This document shows, piece after piece, positions 1-11,250 of a stretch of 64,000 bases of DNA. The stretch is from Planctomycetota bacterium. Lineage in GTDB: Bacteria > Planctomycetota > Phycisphaerae > Phycisphaerales > UBA1924. The stretch covers positions 62,001 to 126,000 of the forward strand of contig JANRJM010000014.1 in the NCBI GenBank assembly GCA_033763975.1, in the 5' to 3' direction. Position 1 is the stretch's first letter. Each line of letters starts with the position of its first letter. The notes beneath the pieces are model-generated. The model was not told the origin of the DNA and did not search any database. It was given only the letters and a program-made list of their open reading frames with translations. Made by a program: the position numbers and the translations under genes.

Positions 1-39
1 GCGAGGGCGGCGGCGAGTGAACGGGGAGTACGCCGGCTG

Positions 40-1713
40 ATGGACGGGGTGTTCGACCAGCGGCGGTACCTCATCCCGTTCCGATCGGGGCTGCTGCCCC
101 AGATCTTCACGGACACGCTGATCATCGGCGGGGGCGTGGCCGGGCTGCGCGCGGCGCTGGCCGCGGGCGCGCACGGCGAGGTCATCGTGCTCCTCAAGGG
201 TGACGCGCGGGGCACGAACACCGCGTGGGCGGCCGGGGGCGTCGCGGGCGTGCTGAGCGACACCGACACGCCCGAGTCGCACGTGCACGACACGCTGGTC
301 GCCGGCGCGGGCGGGTGCGACGACGCGGCGGTGCGCCTGCTCGTCGAGCGGGGCCCTCGCCGCCTGCAGGAACTGATCGACTGGGGCATGAAGGTCGATC
401 GCGGCGCCGAGGGCGAGCTCTCGCTGGGTCGCGAGGGCGGGCACGCGCACGCGCGGATCCTGCACGCCGGGGGCGACGAGACCGGGCGCGAGCTGCAGCG
501 GGTGCTGCTGGAGCGGACGCGCGAGGCGAGCTCGGTGCGGGTGTTCGAGCGGTGCTTCGCCCTGGACCTCATCACCCCCAGCACCGAGGTGGGTTCGCCG
601 GTGATGGGGGCGATCACGCACCACCCCAAGTTCGGGCTGCAGGTGATCTGGGCGCGCTCGACGATCCTGGGCTCGGGCGGGGCGGGCATGGTCTATCGCG
701 AGACGACGAACCCCCCGGGCGCGACGGCCGACGGGCTGGCGATGGCCTATCGCGCGGGCGCGACGCTCGCGGACATGGCGTACGTGCAGTTCCACCCGAC
801 GACGCTGTACCTGCCCGGGGCAAGCCGCTCGCTGATCACCGAGGCGGTGCGCGGCGCGGGGGCGCACCTGCTCGACGCGTCGGGGCGTCGGTTCATGGTC
901 GACGTGCACCCGCTGGCCGAGCTCGCGCCGCGCGACATCGTGGCGCGGGAGATCGTCCGCACCATCCACCGCCAGGGCACCAGCCACGTGCGCCTCGACT
1001 GCCGGCACGTGCCGGACTTTCCCCGCCAGTTCCCGGGCATCGCCGCCCTGCTCCGCAAGTTCTCGCTCGACGCGACGCGCGACCTCATCCCCGTGCACCC
1101 GGCGGCCCACTACATGATCGGGGGCGTGCGCACCGACCTCGAAGGGCGCACCGACGTGCCCGGGCTCTTCGCGATCGGCGAGGCGGCGAGCACGGGCGTG
1201 CACGGCGCCAACCGCCTCGCGAGCAACTCGCTGCTCGAGGGGCTCGTGTTCGGCGAGATCGCGGGGCGTCTGGCGGGCGAGGCCGGGCGCCTGTCGCCGT
1301 CGAACGGGCGGGCGCCGGTGCCCATCGTGTCGGACATCCGCCCCAGCGATCTGGGCGAGCTCGACCTGTCCGACGTGCGCTCGAGCCTGCGCTCGGCGAT
1401 GTGGAAGAACGTGGGGATCGAGCGCTCCGGGCAGCGCCTGGCGAGCGTCGTCGAGATGATCGACTTCTGGGCGCGGTACACCCTCGACAAGATCTTCGAC
1501 GACCCCGAGGGCTGGGAGACGCAGAACATGCTGCTGGCCGGCGCGGTGATCGCCCGGGCCGCCGCGTGGCGCAAGGAAAGCCGCGGGTGCCACTGGCGGG
1601 CCGATTGCCCGGAACCGAACGCCGCGTTGCGCGTCCACGATCTGTGGCGCCGCGGGCGATCGAGCGTCGAGACCGCGCCGGTCGCGTCGCGGGCACAGGA
1701 GACGCCGGCATGA
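40..1713 (+). CDS. nadB: L-aspartate oxidase
   Basis: Flavoprotein that oxidises L-aspartate to iminoaspartate, the first step of de novo NAD synthesis; NadA then makes quinolinate. The 557-residue protein has the FAD-binding GGGVAG at 30-35, the NTAWAAGGVAG segment near 60-70, the HPTTLY substrate-site stretch, and HGANRLASNSLLEGLVFG near 388-405, which is characteristic of NadB and the related succinate dehydrogenase flavoproteins. NadB is preferred because no SdhB or SdhC gene is present and the C-terminal helical domain matches. Length is slightly above the usual 530-540. The ATG at 40 has GGGGAG at 23-28. A TGA at 18-20 may end an upstream gene. The stop overlaps the next start (ATGA), so the two are probably co-translated. 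Confidence 0.93.
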   Translation: MDGVFDQRRYLIPFRSGLLPQIFTDTLIIGGGVAGLRAALAAGAHGEVIVLLKGDARGTNTAWAAGGVAGVLSDTDTPESHVHDTLVAGAGGCDDAAVRLLVERGPRRLQELIDWGMKVDRGAEGELSLGREGGHAHARILHAGGDETGRELQRVLLERTREASSVRVFERCFALDLITPSTEVGSPVMGAITHHPKFGLQVIWARSTILGSGGAGMVYRETTNPPGATADGLAMAYRAGATLADMAYVQFHPTTLYLPGASRSLITEAVRGAGAHLLDASGRRFMVDVHPLAELAPRDIVAREIVRTIHRQGTSHVRLDCRHVPDFPRQFPGIAALLRKFSLDATRDLIPVHPAAHYMIGGVRTDLEGRTDVPGLFAIGEAASTGVHGANRLASNSLLEGLVFGEIAGRLAGEAGRLSPSNGRAPVPIVSDIRPSDLGELDLSDVRSSLRSAMWKNVGIERSGQRLASVVEMIDFWARYTLDKIFDDPEGWETQNMLLAGAVIARAAAWRKESRGCHWRADCPEPNAALRVHDLWRRGRSSVETAPVASRAQETPA

Positions 1714-2315
1714 CCTTCGCGCCCGGCCAGCATCGAACGCGCCGGCGCGCGCTGCTCGCCCGCCTGGGCCTGCCCGGACTCGTGCTGCTCGCGGGCGGGT
1801 GCGTCGAGACGCGCGTCATCCGCTACGAGCCGTTCCTGGGCGGGCTTCCCGGGGCGCAGAGCAACACGCCCGTGCGGCGTGATTTCGGCGACTACGTCGA
1901 CCCCGCCGCCATCCCGGTGGAGCAACTGGAGCGCGAGGTCGAGCCCGGCAAGAAGGTGCTCGTGGCGCGCAGCGCCCGCCACCTCATGATCCACATCCAC
2001 AACACGCTGGACCGGGGCGAGAAGGAACTCTTCGTCGAGCAGGTGCTCTCGGGCGCCACCCGCGCGGAGTGCGCCGAGCGGGGCGTCGACCCCGGCGACG
2101 CGTTCGACTACCTGCTCACGCGACGCGACGACATCGCCAGCCTGTTCAACCTCATGCCCGACGGCGAACGCACGCCCGGGCTGTACCTGCGTCCCATCGG
2201 CGGCTCGGCCTACCGCCTGCAGATCAAGGGCGTGGGCGCGACCGACCTCTACTGGACCGGCTTCGACATGGTGATGGAAAAGGGCAACTACCGCCTGCGC
2301 TGGTTCGTGCGGTAG
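1710..2315 (+). CDS. Tat-like lipoprotein of unknown function
   Basis: A 201-residue exported protein of unrecognised family. The N-terminus has a run of arginines (RTRRRALLARLG) followed by a hydrophobic stretch and LLAGGC, so Cys31 is the likely lipidated residue; the arginine pair suggests Tat export. The mature part has no motif I recognise and looks globular, with a YRLQIKGVGATDLYWTGF stretch near the end. The ATG overlaps the nadB stop by ATGA, so translation is probably coupled, although a functional link to NAD synthesis is not obvious. The stop codon (TAG at 2313) lies inside the first unit of a 20-base tandem repeat. Confidence 0.75.
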   Translation: MTFAPGQHRTRRRALLARLGLPGLVLLAGGCVETRVIRYEPFLGGLPGAQSNTPVRRDFGDYVDPAAIPVEQLEREVEPGKKVLVARSARHLMIHIHNTLDRGEKELFVEQVLSGATRAECAERGVDPGDAFDYLLTRRDDIASLFNLMPDGERTPGLYLRPIGGSAYRLQIKGVGATDLYWTGFDMVMEKGNYRLRWFVR

Positions 2316-2386
2316 GAACCAGCGTCGTGCGGTAGGGGCCACCTTCGTGCGGTAGGGCCCAGCTTCGTGCGAGAGGGACCGGGATC
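2307..2386. repeat. 20-base tandem repeat across a stop codon
   Basis: Four units start at 2307, 2327, 2347 and 2367. The first three all begin GTGCGGTAGG; the fourth is GTGCGAGAGG. The first unit is the last two codons and stop of the lipoprotein gene. Because the period is 20, the three TAG triplets fall in three different frames. The array lies between convergent genes. Confidence 0.9.
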
Positions 2387-2419
2387 TCGCGTCCGAGCGC
2401 GCGAGTTTCGGCCGCCCCG

Positions 2420-4357
2420 CTACTGCGGGCGCGGGCGCCCGCCCGCGACGAGCGTCGCCTTGGTCGTCTGCTCCGCGCCCTCGCGCACGAACACGATCTC
2501 GACCACGTCGCCCGGGTTGTTCTTCGCCATCAGGCCCATCCACTGCTCGATGGTCGTGACCTTCTCGCCGTTCCAACGGGTGATGCGGTCGCCGGCCTTG
2601 AGCCCGGCCTTGGCGGCCGGGGTGTCCGGCCCGGTCGTGTCGCCCACGAGCACGCCGTCCTCGCCCGCGTAGTCGCCCGGCATGATCCCGAACCGCACGC
2701 GCAGGCCCGTGCGCGGCGCGGGCGGGGGCTCGTCCGCGTCGGCGGCCCGCTCACGCCCCGAGTCGAACTCGAACTTCTCCGGGCGTTGGGCCGCGTCGAG
2801 CGCGACGCGCGACACCAGGTCCGCGATCTGCACCGCGCCCTCGACATTCACCAGCTCCGCGACATCGGCGGGCGTGTGATACTCGCGGTGCAGGCCCGTG
2901 AAGAAGAACAGGTTGGGCACGTCCTTCAGGTGGAACGCGAAGTGGTCGGAGTTCGACGCGCCCATGCGGATGGGCTTGACCTCCAGCCCCGACGAATCCC
3001 AGTACGGCTGGAGCCACTCCTGCAGCCCCACGCCCGTGCCCACGCCCCCGACCTCGACGCGGCGCTCCCGCAGGCGGCCGATCATGTCCATGTTCAGCAT
3101 GAGCGAGACCTTGCGCAGGTCCATGATCGGGTTGTCGGCGAAGTGGCGGGCGCCCTCCAGGCCCGACTCCTCCGCGCTGAACCACAGGAACAGGATCGAG
3201 CGGGCGTCGCCCTCGCCCTGCGCGTACGCGTCGGTGAGGCGGGCCGCCGCGAGCAGGTTGCCCGTGGTGCCCGAGGCGTTGTCGTCGGCCCCCGGGTGGA
3301 TCTTGCCGTTGTTCTCGGGGCGCGCGCCCACCTGCCCGTACCCCACATGGTCGTAGTGCGAGCCGATGATGATCCACTCGTCGGCGAGCGCGCCGCGACC
3401 GGGGAGGATCGCCCCGACGTTGTCCGTGCGCGTCGACGCGCGCTCGACCTTCACGTCCAGCGTCACCGGCGCCTTGGGCAGGTCGATCACGCCCCCGTCC
3501 GCGTCGGCCAGCGCCCGCAGGTCTGCGAGCGAACGCCCCTGCGCGTCGGCCGCCTTCACCAGCGCGTCCGCCGCGTCCTGCGTCATCATCACCACCGGCA
3601 CCCGCAGCGGCCTCGTCCCCAGTTCCAGCCCCGCCACCTCGCCCACGCGCGGGTCCTGCGCGCCGGGCGGGTTCACCAGGATGATCGCCGTCGCGCCGGC
3701 CTCGGCGGCGGCCCGCAGCTTGGGATCCAGCGCCGCGCTCACCGTCCAGCCCGTCTCCGCCCACTTGCTCCGCCCCTCCGCGGTCATCGGCTCGAACCGC
3801 AGCACGATCGCGACCTTGCCCTCCAGCATCTTGCCGCGGGGGTACGACGTGTAGTCGTCCTCGCCCTCTTCGATCGAGTACCCCGCGAACGCGAGCGGCC
3901 CGGTCACCGCCCCGTCGCCCGAGTAGCCCAGGATCTTGAAGTCCGTCCCGTGCGTGAGCGACACCCGCGCGTCGCCTTCGCCATACTCAAACGCCTTGCG
4001 CGGGAGCTTGGCACGCCCCACGGGCGCGCGGGCCCCGCGCGGGTCGAACGCCTGGCGATACGTGGTGCGCGGCGAGCCCGGCTCGGCGCCCTCGGCCGGG
4101 AACGCCGGCTCGAGCCCCAGGCGGCGCAGTTCCAGTTCGAGGTACGACGCCGCGACCCGGTTGCCCAACGTCCCGGGTGCGCGGCCCTCGAAGAGCGGGT
4201 CGGCGAGCGTGAAGAGGTGCTGGCGATAGACCTCGGCCTCACGCCGCAGGACGCCCTCGTCGGTCGGGGCGAGGTGCTGGTCGAGGAGGAGCGACTGCCC
4301 GCTCGCCCCCGCCGCGAGGCAGAGGGCGCCGAGCACACCGAGGAGACGCTGACGCAT
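2420..4357 (-). CDS. Secreted M28 zinc aminopeptidase with PA and PDZ domains
   Basis: A 645-residue secreted peptidase of the M28 family. It has an N-terminal signal peptide (about 1-20), a protease-associated domain insert around 130-300, the M28 catalytic core around 315-530, and a C-terminal PDZ-like domain around 550-640. Expected metal ligands of the cocatalytic site are visible: His334 in SHYDH, bridging Asp358 in GADDNASG, Glu396/Glu397 in SAEESG, Asp424 in NMDMIGR and His494 in YHTPAD. The family cleaves N-terminal residues from peptides, probably in the periplasm here. It is monocistronic, convergent with the nadB unit and divergent from gcvP. The PDZ addition is common in M28 proteins of environmental bacteria. 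Confidence 0.9.
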   Translation of the reverse strand: MRQRLLGVLGALCLAAGASGQSLLLDQHLAPTDEGVLRREAEVYRQHLFTLADPLFEGRAPGTLGNRVAASYLELELRRLGLEPAFPAEGAEPGSPRTTYRQAFDPRGARAPVGRAKLPRKAFEYGEGDARVSLTHGTDFKILGYSGDGAVTGPLAFAGYSIEEGEDDYTSYPRGKMLEGKVAIVLRFEPMTAEGRSKWAETGWTVSAALDPKLRAAAEAGATAIILVNPPGAQDPRVGEVAGLELGTRPLRVPVVMMTQDAADALVKAADAQGRSLADLRALADADGGVIDLPKAPVTLDVKVERASTRTDNVGAILPGRGALADEWIIIGSHYDHVGYGQVGARPENNGKIHPGADDNASGTTGNLLAAARLTDAYAQGEGDARSILFLWFSAEESGLEGARHFADNPIMDLRKVSLMLNMDMIGRLRERRVEVGGVGTGVGLQEWLQPYWDSSGLEVKPIRMGASNSDHFAFHLKDVPNLFFFTGLHREYHTPADVAELVNVEGAVQIADLVSRVALDAAQRPEKFEFDSGRERAADADEPPPAPRTGLRVRFGIMPGDYAGEDGVLVGDTTGPDTPAAKAGLKAGDRITRWNGEKVTTIEQWMGLMAKNNPGDVVEIVFVREGAEQTTKATLVAGGRPRPQ

Positions 4358-4566
4358 GGGAAGAGCCTTTCGCGAACCGCCGGTGGCTCGTGTCGCACGA
4401 GCCTTCCCGGGGACAAGGGGAGTGTACCGGCGGGGCGAGATCGCCGGAACGAGCGCGGTCGGGCGGCGAGGGGTGAATCGCCGGGGCCACGAGCCCCGAA
4501 CCTACAGTCGGCGGTCGCGGGCGGGCGTTCGATCCCGCGACGCCCCGCCGCCTCTCGAGCACACAG

Positions 4567-7527
<2,961 letters not shown>

Positions 7528-7572
7528 GCGGCCCGCGCGCCGCGTTGCATGGCTGGTGCTCGTTGAAGTTCC

Positions 7573-7668
7573 GCTACGAGCCCCCAGCGCCAGCGAGGGG
7601 TCTGGTGTCTCGACGAGGGTCCTGGCGCCGACGGGACAGAGACCCTCGCTTGCGCGTCGGGCTCGTAC
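7573..7668. repeat. Imperfect inverted repeat with 26-base arms
   Basis: The left arm (7573-7598) and the reverse complement of the right arm (7643-7668) match at about 21 of 26 bases around a 44-base spacer. It lies between the convergent stops of gcvP and the next gene, so it could act as a bidirectional terminator. The right arm, starting CCCTCGCTTGCGCGTCGGGC, recurs with one mismatch on the opposite strand at 17826-17852, so it is a dispersed family rather than a simple terminator. Confidence 0.8.
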
Positions 7669-7670
7669 CG

Positions 7671-8792
7671 CTACTTCTTGTCGTCCTTCTTGGGCGCGTC
7701 GGCGTTCGGGTCGGCCTTCGGGTCAGCCGGCTTCTTCTCGTCGCCGGGCTTCTGGCCGGCCGGCTTTTCGCCGGGCTTGGCCGCGGGCTTCTGCTCGCCC
7801 GGCTTCGCACCCGGCTGGGCCGCGGGCTTGCCGCCCGGTGCTGTCGAGCCGCCCGGGCCGCCGGGGTTGCTGGTGACGATCTCGCCCGAGCCGGTGACGG
7901 CCGTTACGGGCACGTTCGTGAATCCCGCGATCTTCGCGATCGAACTGTCGACGCCCAGGGTGACCCACCGCCGCCCCTTTACCTGCGCGACGCGCGTGGC
8001 CGTGGCGGGCCAGTACGGGTAGCCGTTGATCTGGCGGTGCACGTAATCGGGCGCGTTGACGATGAGGTTGCCCTGGAAGCCCCGCAGCGAAGCGCCGTCG
8101 CCGCCGTTGTCGACCCACTGCTCGGGCTCGACGAGGGTGGTGAGGAGGCTGATGAGGTCGTTGAGGCGGTCCTCGTAGGGGCGCTTGGTCGGGCCGTTGC
8201 CTTCGTTGTTCTCCTGGAAGGGCGACTGCCCGCCGCCGCCCTGCCCGGTGTTCTGCAGGACGGACTGGAGGTCGAAATCGGGAACCTCGTTCCAGTCGGG
8301 CAGTTCGAGGAGCAGGTCCTGCACGTTGTACAGCTCGACGCGCTTGTACTTGTTGAGGCGGTCCTTGGGCCCGATCTGGAGCGTGCCGGACTCGGACATC
8401 TGCCACGTGCTGCCGCCGGGCTGGTCGGCCGAGGCGCGCTCCAGCACCTTCTCGATGAGCGCGAGCGTGGTGGCGTTGCGCACCTTCAGCGTGATGAGCA
8501 TTTCCTTGTCGAGGCCGACGCTGTTGCGGTCGTCCATCCAGAACACGTCGATGTCGGCCTGGGAGATCTCGGCGATGTACCGCATCACGTCTTCCAGGCG
8601 CGTGTCGGTGAACTCGATCTCCACCTGGCGCATCACCTTCACCAGCGTGTCGCGCTGGGGCGAGCCCGTGGACCGGACCCGCACGGGCGTGCCGCCCGCG
8701 GGCGCCGCGACCTGGGCCGCGGCGTGGGCGCCGAACATCCCGGCGGCGAGGACCAGACCCACGACCGAAACGCGATGCGTGACACGCTGCAT
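7671..8792 (-). CDS. Exported protein with secretin N-domain-like region
   Basis: A 373-residue exported protein. The ATG at 8792 gives a clean signal peptide ending near AHAAAQ (about residue 25); longer frames upstream run through non-coding sequence. Residues about 40-115 (DVMRYIAEISQADIDVFW) resemble the small N-domains that precede secretin pores, in which short-lived strands hold a helix against a sheet. No secretin pore domain follows. The C-terminal 80 residues are a low-complexity tail rich in Lys, Pro, Gly and Ala with PGKPAAQPGAKPG-type repeats ending in KKDDKK. A role in type II or IV systems is only an inference. The upstream region has an inverted repeat and a possible promoter. 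Confidence 0.65.
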   Translation of the reverse strand: MQRVTHRVSVVGLVLAAGMFGAHAAAQVAAPAGGTPVRVRSTGSPQRDTLVKVMRQVEIEFTDTRLEDVMRYIAEISQADIDVFWMDDRNSVGLDKEMLITLKVRNATTLALIEKVLERASADQPGGSTWQMSESGTLQIGPKDRLNKYKRVELYNVQDLLLELPDWNEVPDFDLQSVLQNTGQGGGGQSPFQENNEGNGPTKRPYEDRLNDLISLLTTLVEPEQWVDNGGDGASLRGFQGNLIVNAPDYVHRQINGYPYWPATATRVAQVKGRRWVTLGVDSSIAKIAGFTNVPVTAVTGSGEIVTSNPGGPGGSTAPGGKPAAQPGAKPGEQKPAAKPGEKPAGQKPGDEKKPADPKADPNADAPKKDDKK

Positions 8793-8811
8793 GGCAAGCC
8801 TCCGCGGGACC

Positions 8812-8864
8812 CTCGGTTCCAGGAACGCCGTTCGAACCGAGCCACCCGCCCGACGCAGATGATA
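8812..8864 (-). promoter_or_regulatory. Possible promoter and leader inverted repeat
   Basis: On the minus strand a TATCAT box (8864-8859) lies upstream of the secretin-like gene, without a convincing -35. Between it and the start codon is a perfect 8-base inverted repeat, CTCGGTTC...GAACCGAG (8841-8834 with 8819-8812), 20 bases from the ATG. It could be an operator or an RNA hairpin affecting translation. Identified by eye only. Confidence 0.3.
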
Positions 8865-9051
8865 TCGGCTCCGAACCCGACCCCCTCTTGGACGCGTTCC
8901 CCGCCGGTGTGGTTCCCGCGCCCGCGCCCACGCGCGCGTGCCATGCCGCACCGCGGGGGCGCCCGGAGGCCCCGCCCGGCGCGGAGGGCGCGAGCAAAAT
9001 GGGCTCGTTGCGGGCCCCAAACCCGGTAGCATGTCGGGCAAGGAGCCTCCC

Positions 9052-9843
9052 ATGACCTGCACGCTCAAGGCCTTCCGCGTCGGGAACACCCACGGCTGGG
9101 AGATCGAGCCCGCGGGCGGAAAACGCGACTGGATGGACCAGACCGTCGACAAGTTCGCGTACCGCTGCCTCCCGCTCGTCATGGCCAACCAGGCCGGCTG
9201 GATCGTCAAATCGCCCCTCGATTGCGTCGCGACCTGGAACGGCAAGCCCGACCCCACCAGCACCACCGTCCGCTTTCCGCAGGGCGAGGGCGACCTCAAG
9301 GGGCACATCACCGGGCACTTCGGGCACGGCGTGCTCACCTTCTCCCTCCCCTGGCTCTTCCGCACCAGCCCGGGCTACGGCCTGTGGGTCCGGGGCCCCT
9401 CCAACGCCCCCAAGGACAACATCGTCGCCCTCGACGGCATCGTCGAGACCGACTGGGCCCCGTACACCTTCACGATGAACTGGAAGATCATGCGCCGCAA
9501 CGTCGACGTCTTCTTCCGCAAGGGCGAGCCCGTCTGCATGCTCGTGCCCTTCCCCCTCGCCCTCCTCGAGAGCGTCACCCCCGAGTTCCACGAACTCGAC
9601 GAAGACCCCGTCCTCAAGCAGGATTTCTACTACTTCACCTCGCGCCGCAGCACGAACATCCGCCGCCTGCACAAAACTGGCGAGAACGAATGGGCTATGG
9701 ACTACATGCGCGGCCACCGGCCCGACGGCACCCCCGTCTCCGACCACCGCAAGGCGTTCAAACTCAAAGAGTTCGCCCCCGCCCCACCCAGCGACGCCCG
9801 CCCCGAGCCCCTGCCCGAGGTCCGCCTGCCCCCCCCGGACTGA
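9052..9843 (+). CDS. Conserved protein, DUF6065-like
   Basis: A 263-residue soluble protein without signal peptide or membrane segment. The sequence, rich in Trp, Phe and His (for example WAPYTFTMNWKIMR and LVPFPLALLESV), matches my recollection of the uncharacterised DUF6065 group, which is found as single genes in diverse bacteria; that match is from memory. The start at 9052 is chosen because AAGGAGCC (9040-9047) precedes it; an in-frame ATG at 9031 has no such site. The function is unknown. The stop codon lies in the first unit of a 12-base tandem repeat with five in-frame TGA codons. Confidence 0.7.
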   Translation: MTCTLKAFRVGNTHGWEIEPAGGKRDWMDQTVDKFAYRCLPLVMANQAGWIVKSPLDCVATWNGKPDPTSTTVRFPQGEGDLKGHITGHFGHGVLTFSLPWLFRTSPGYGLWVRGPSNAPKDNIVALDGIVETDWAPYTFTMNWKIMRRNVDVFFRKGEPVCMLVPFPLALLESVTPEFHELDEDPVLKQDFYYFTSRRSTNIRRLHKTGENEWAMDYMRGHRPDGTPVSDHRKAFKLKEFAPAPPSDARPEPLPEVRLPPPD

Positions 9844-9897
9844 CGCCCCGACTGAAGGCCCGACTGACGCACAGACTGATGCCTGGACTGACGCCCG
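9838..9897. repeat. 12-base tandem repeat with five in-frame stops
   Basis: Five units of 12 bases start at 9838, 9850, 9862, 9874 and 9886, each beginning GACTGA. The first contains the stop codon of the preceding gene; because 12 is a multiple of three, all five TGA triplets are in the gene's frame. The last six bases vary between units (for example CGCCCC, AGGCCC, TGCCTG). Confidence 0.9.
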
Positions 9898-9963
9898 GCG
9901 GCCCGCGACGGCACGCCGCCGCGACCCGACGCCGCCCGCCCCGACGAAACGCCCCCGCCGCAG

Positions 9964-9992
9964 TGGACACGTCGCCCCGGGAGGGCGATACT
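9964..9992 (+). promoter_or_regulatory. Sigma-70-type promoter for tRNA-Thr
   Basis: TGGACA (9964-9969) and GATACT (9987-9992) are separated by 17 bases. They match the consensus at 5 and 4 of 6 positions. Transcription would start near 9999, about 23 bases before the tRNA, which fits a short tRNA leader. Confidence 0.6.
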
Positions 9993-10021
9993 TCCACCCC
10001 GGGCTCCAAACGGCCCGGCAC

Positions 10022-10093
10022 GCCACTTTAGCTCAGCGGTAGAGCGACGCTTTCGTAAAGCGTAGGTCCGGGGTTCAAATCCCCGAAGTGGCT
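10022..10093 (+). tRNA. tRNA-Thr (CGU)
   Basis: A full cloverleaf can be drawn: acceptor GCCACTT paired with AAGTGGC (10086-10092), D arm GCTCAGCGGTAGAGC, anticodon stem ACGCT/AGCGT around loop TTCGTAA, giving anticodon CGT (reads ACG), and T arm with GGTTCAAATCC. CCA is not encoded; the discriminator is T. It shares amino acid specificity with the tRNA-Thr(UGU) at 32651-32723. Confidence 0.95.
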
Positions 10094-10194
10094 TTTTCCG
10101 CCGCATTTCTCGGCGTTTTGGCGCACCCGAGCCCGCGCGGACCGCCCGGCCGGCGCTCGGCCTTCGCAGCGACCTTCGGCAGCGCACGCGTCCA

Positions 10195-11193
10195 TCACAC
10201 CACCCGGTTCGGCGGCTCGCGTCCTTCCAAGATCGCCCGCGCGTTCGCGCACGCCATCTCCGTCATGAGCGCCCGATACTTCGCCGCCCCGCTGCCCACG
10301 TGCGGCGTCAGCACGCAGTTATCGAGCCCGAGCAGATCCGGGTGCACCACGGGCTCGCGCTCGAAGACATCCAGCCCCGCGCCGTAGATGCGTCGGGCCT
10401 TCAAGTGGGCCGCCAGGGCGCTTTCGTCGACGATCGGCCCCCGGGCGGTGTTCAGCAGGATCGCGTCGGGCTTCATGAGCGCGAGCTTGTCCGCGTTGAT
10501 CAGCCCGCGCGTTTCGGGCGTCAGCGGCGTGTGCAGGCTCACGACGTCGGCCTCGCGCAGGGCCTCCTCCAGCGTCACGCGCCGTGCCGCGAGCGGCGCG
10601 AGCTCGAAGTTCCAGTGGCGCGAGCGCGCGACGTACAGCACGCGCATGCCCCAGCCGATGGAGCGCAACGCCGTCGCGTAGCCGATCCGCCCCGCGCCGA
10701 CGATCGCCAGCGTCCGACCCGTGAGGTGCACGCCCAGGAACTCGCTCGGCCCCAAGGGCCCGCGGGCGGCGTACTCGGGCGAGCGCGCAAACCGGTCGCC
10801 CTCCACCACCCGGCGCGCCACCGCCAGCAGTAGCGCCCAGGCGATGTCGGCGGTGCCCTCGGTCACGGCGTCGGGCGTGTTCGTGACGATCACGCCCTTG
10901 GCCTTGCACGCCGCCAGGTCGATGTTGTCGGTGCCCACCGCGAAGTTGCACACGCCCCGCAGGTTCGGTCCCGCGGCCTCGAGCACCTCGGCGTTCACCT
11001 TTTCCGACACCCACGTGATCAGCACGCTCGCGCCGCGCACGAACTCCAGCAGCTCCGGGCGCGTCAGCGCGCGTTCCTCGCTGTTCTGGCGGGACGCGCC
11101 CGGGCCGAGGTCGATCTCGCCGGGCAGACGCCGGCAGATCGCGACCAGCGGCGGCGCGAACGGGGCGGACGAGGTCGTTGGTCCGGAGGTCAT
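10195..11193 (-). CDS. D-2-hydroxyacid dehydrogenase (glyoxylate/hydroxypyruvate reductase type)
   Basis: A 332-residue cytosolic NAD(P)-dependent dehydrogenase of the D-isomer-specific family. The Rossmann motif GAGRIG is at 166-171, and the catalytic set is Arg251 (NTARG), Glu280 (DVFEREP) and His298 (LTPHVGS). The subtype is closest by eye to glyoxylate or hydroxypyruvate reductases; the absence of a C-terminal ACT domain argues against full-length SerA. It probably reduces hydroxypyruvate to D-glycerate or glyoxylate to glycolate, but the substrate cannot be fixed from sequence. It starts back-to-back with the M61 peptidase, 57 bases away. Confidence 0.88.
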   Translation of the reverse strand: MTSGPTTSSAPFAPPLVAICRRLPGEIDLGPGASRQNSEERALTRPELLEFVRGASVLITWVSEKVNAEVLEAAGPNLRGVCNFAVGTDNIDLAACKAKGVIVTNTPDAVTEGTADIAWALLLAVARRVVEGDRFARSPEYAARGPLGPSEFLGVHLTGRTLAIVGAGRIGYATALRSIGWGMRVLYVARSRHWNFELAPLAARRVTLEEALREADVVSLHTPLTPETRGLINADKLALMKPDAILLNTARGPIVDESALAAHLKARRIYGAGLDVFEREPVVHPDLLGLDNCVLTPHVGSGAAKYRALMTEMACANARAILEGREPPNRVV

Positions 11194-11250
11194 GGCTCAG
11201 AGTAGGATCAGCCCGCGGCGGGTTGCCGCGCAGCTATCCACGGAGGCCGC

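Noticed and set aside
1-20. Possible 3' end of an upstream gene (TGA at 18-20)
   Set aside because: Only six codons are visible; not enough to support a feature.
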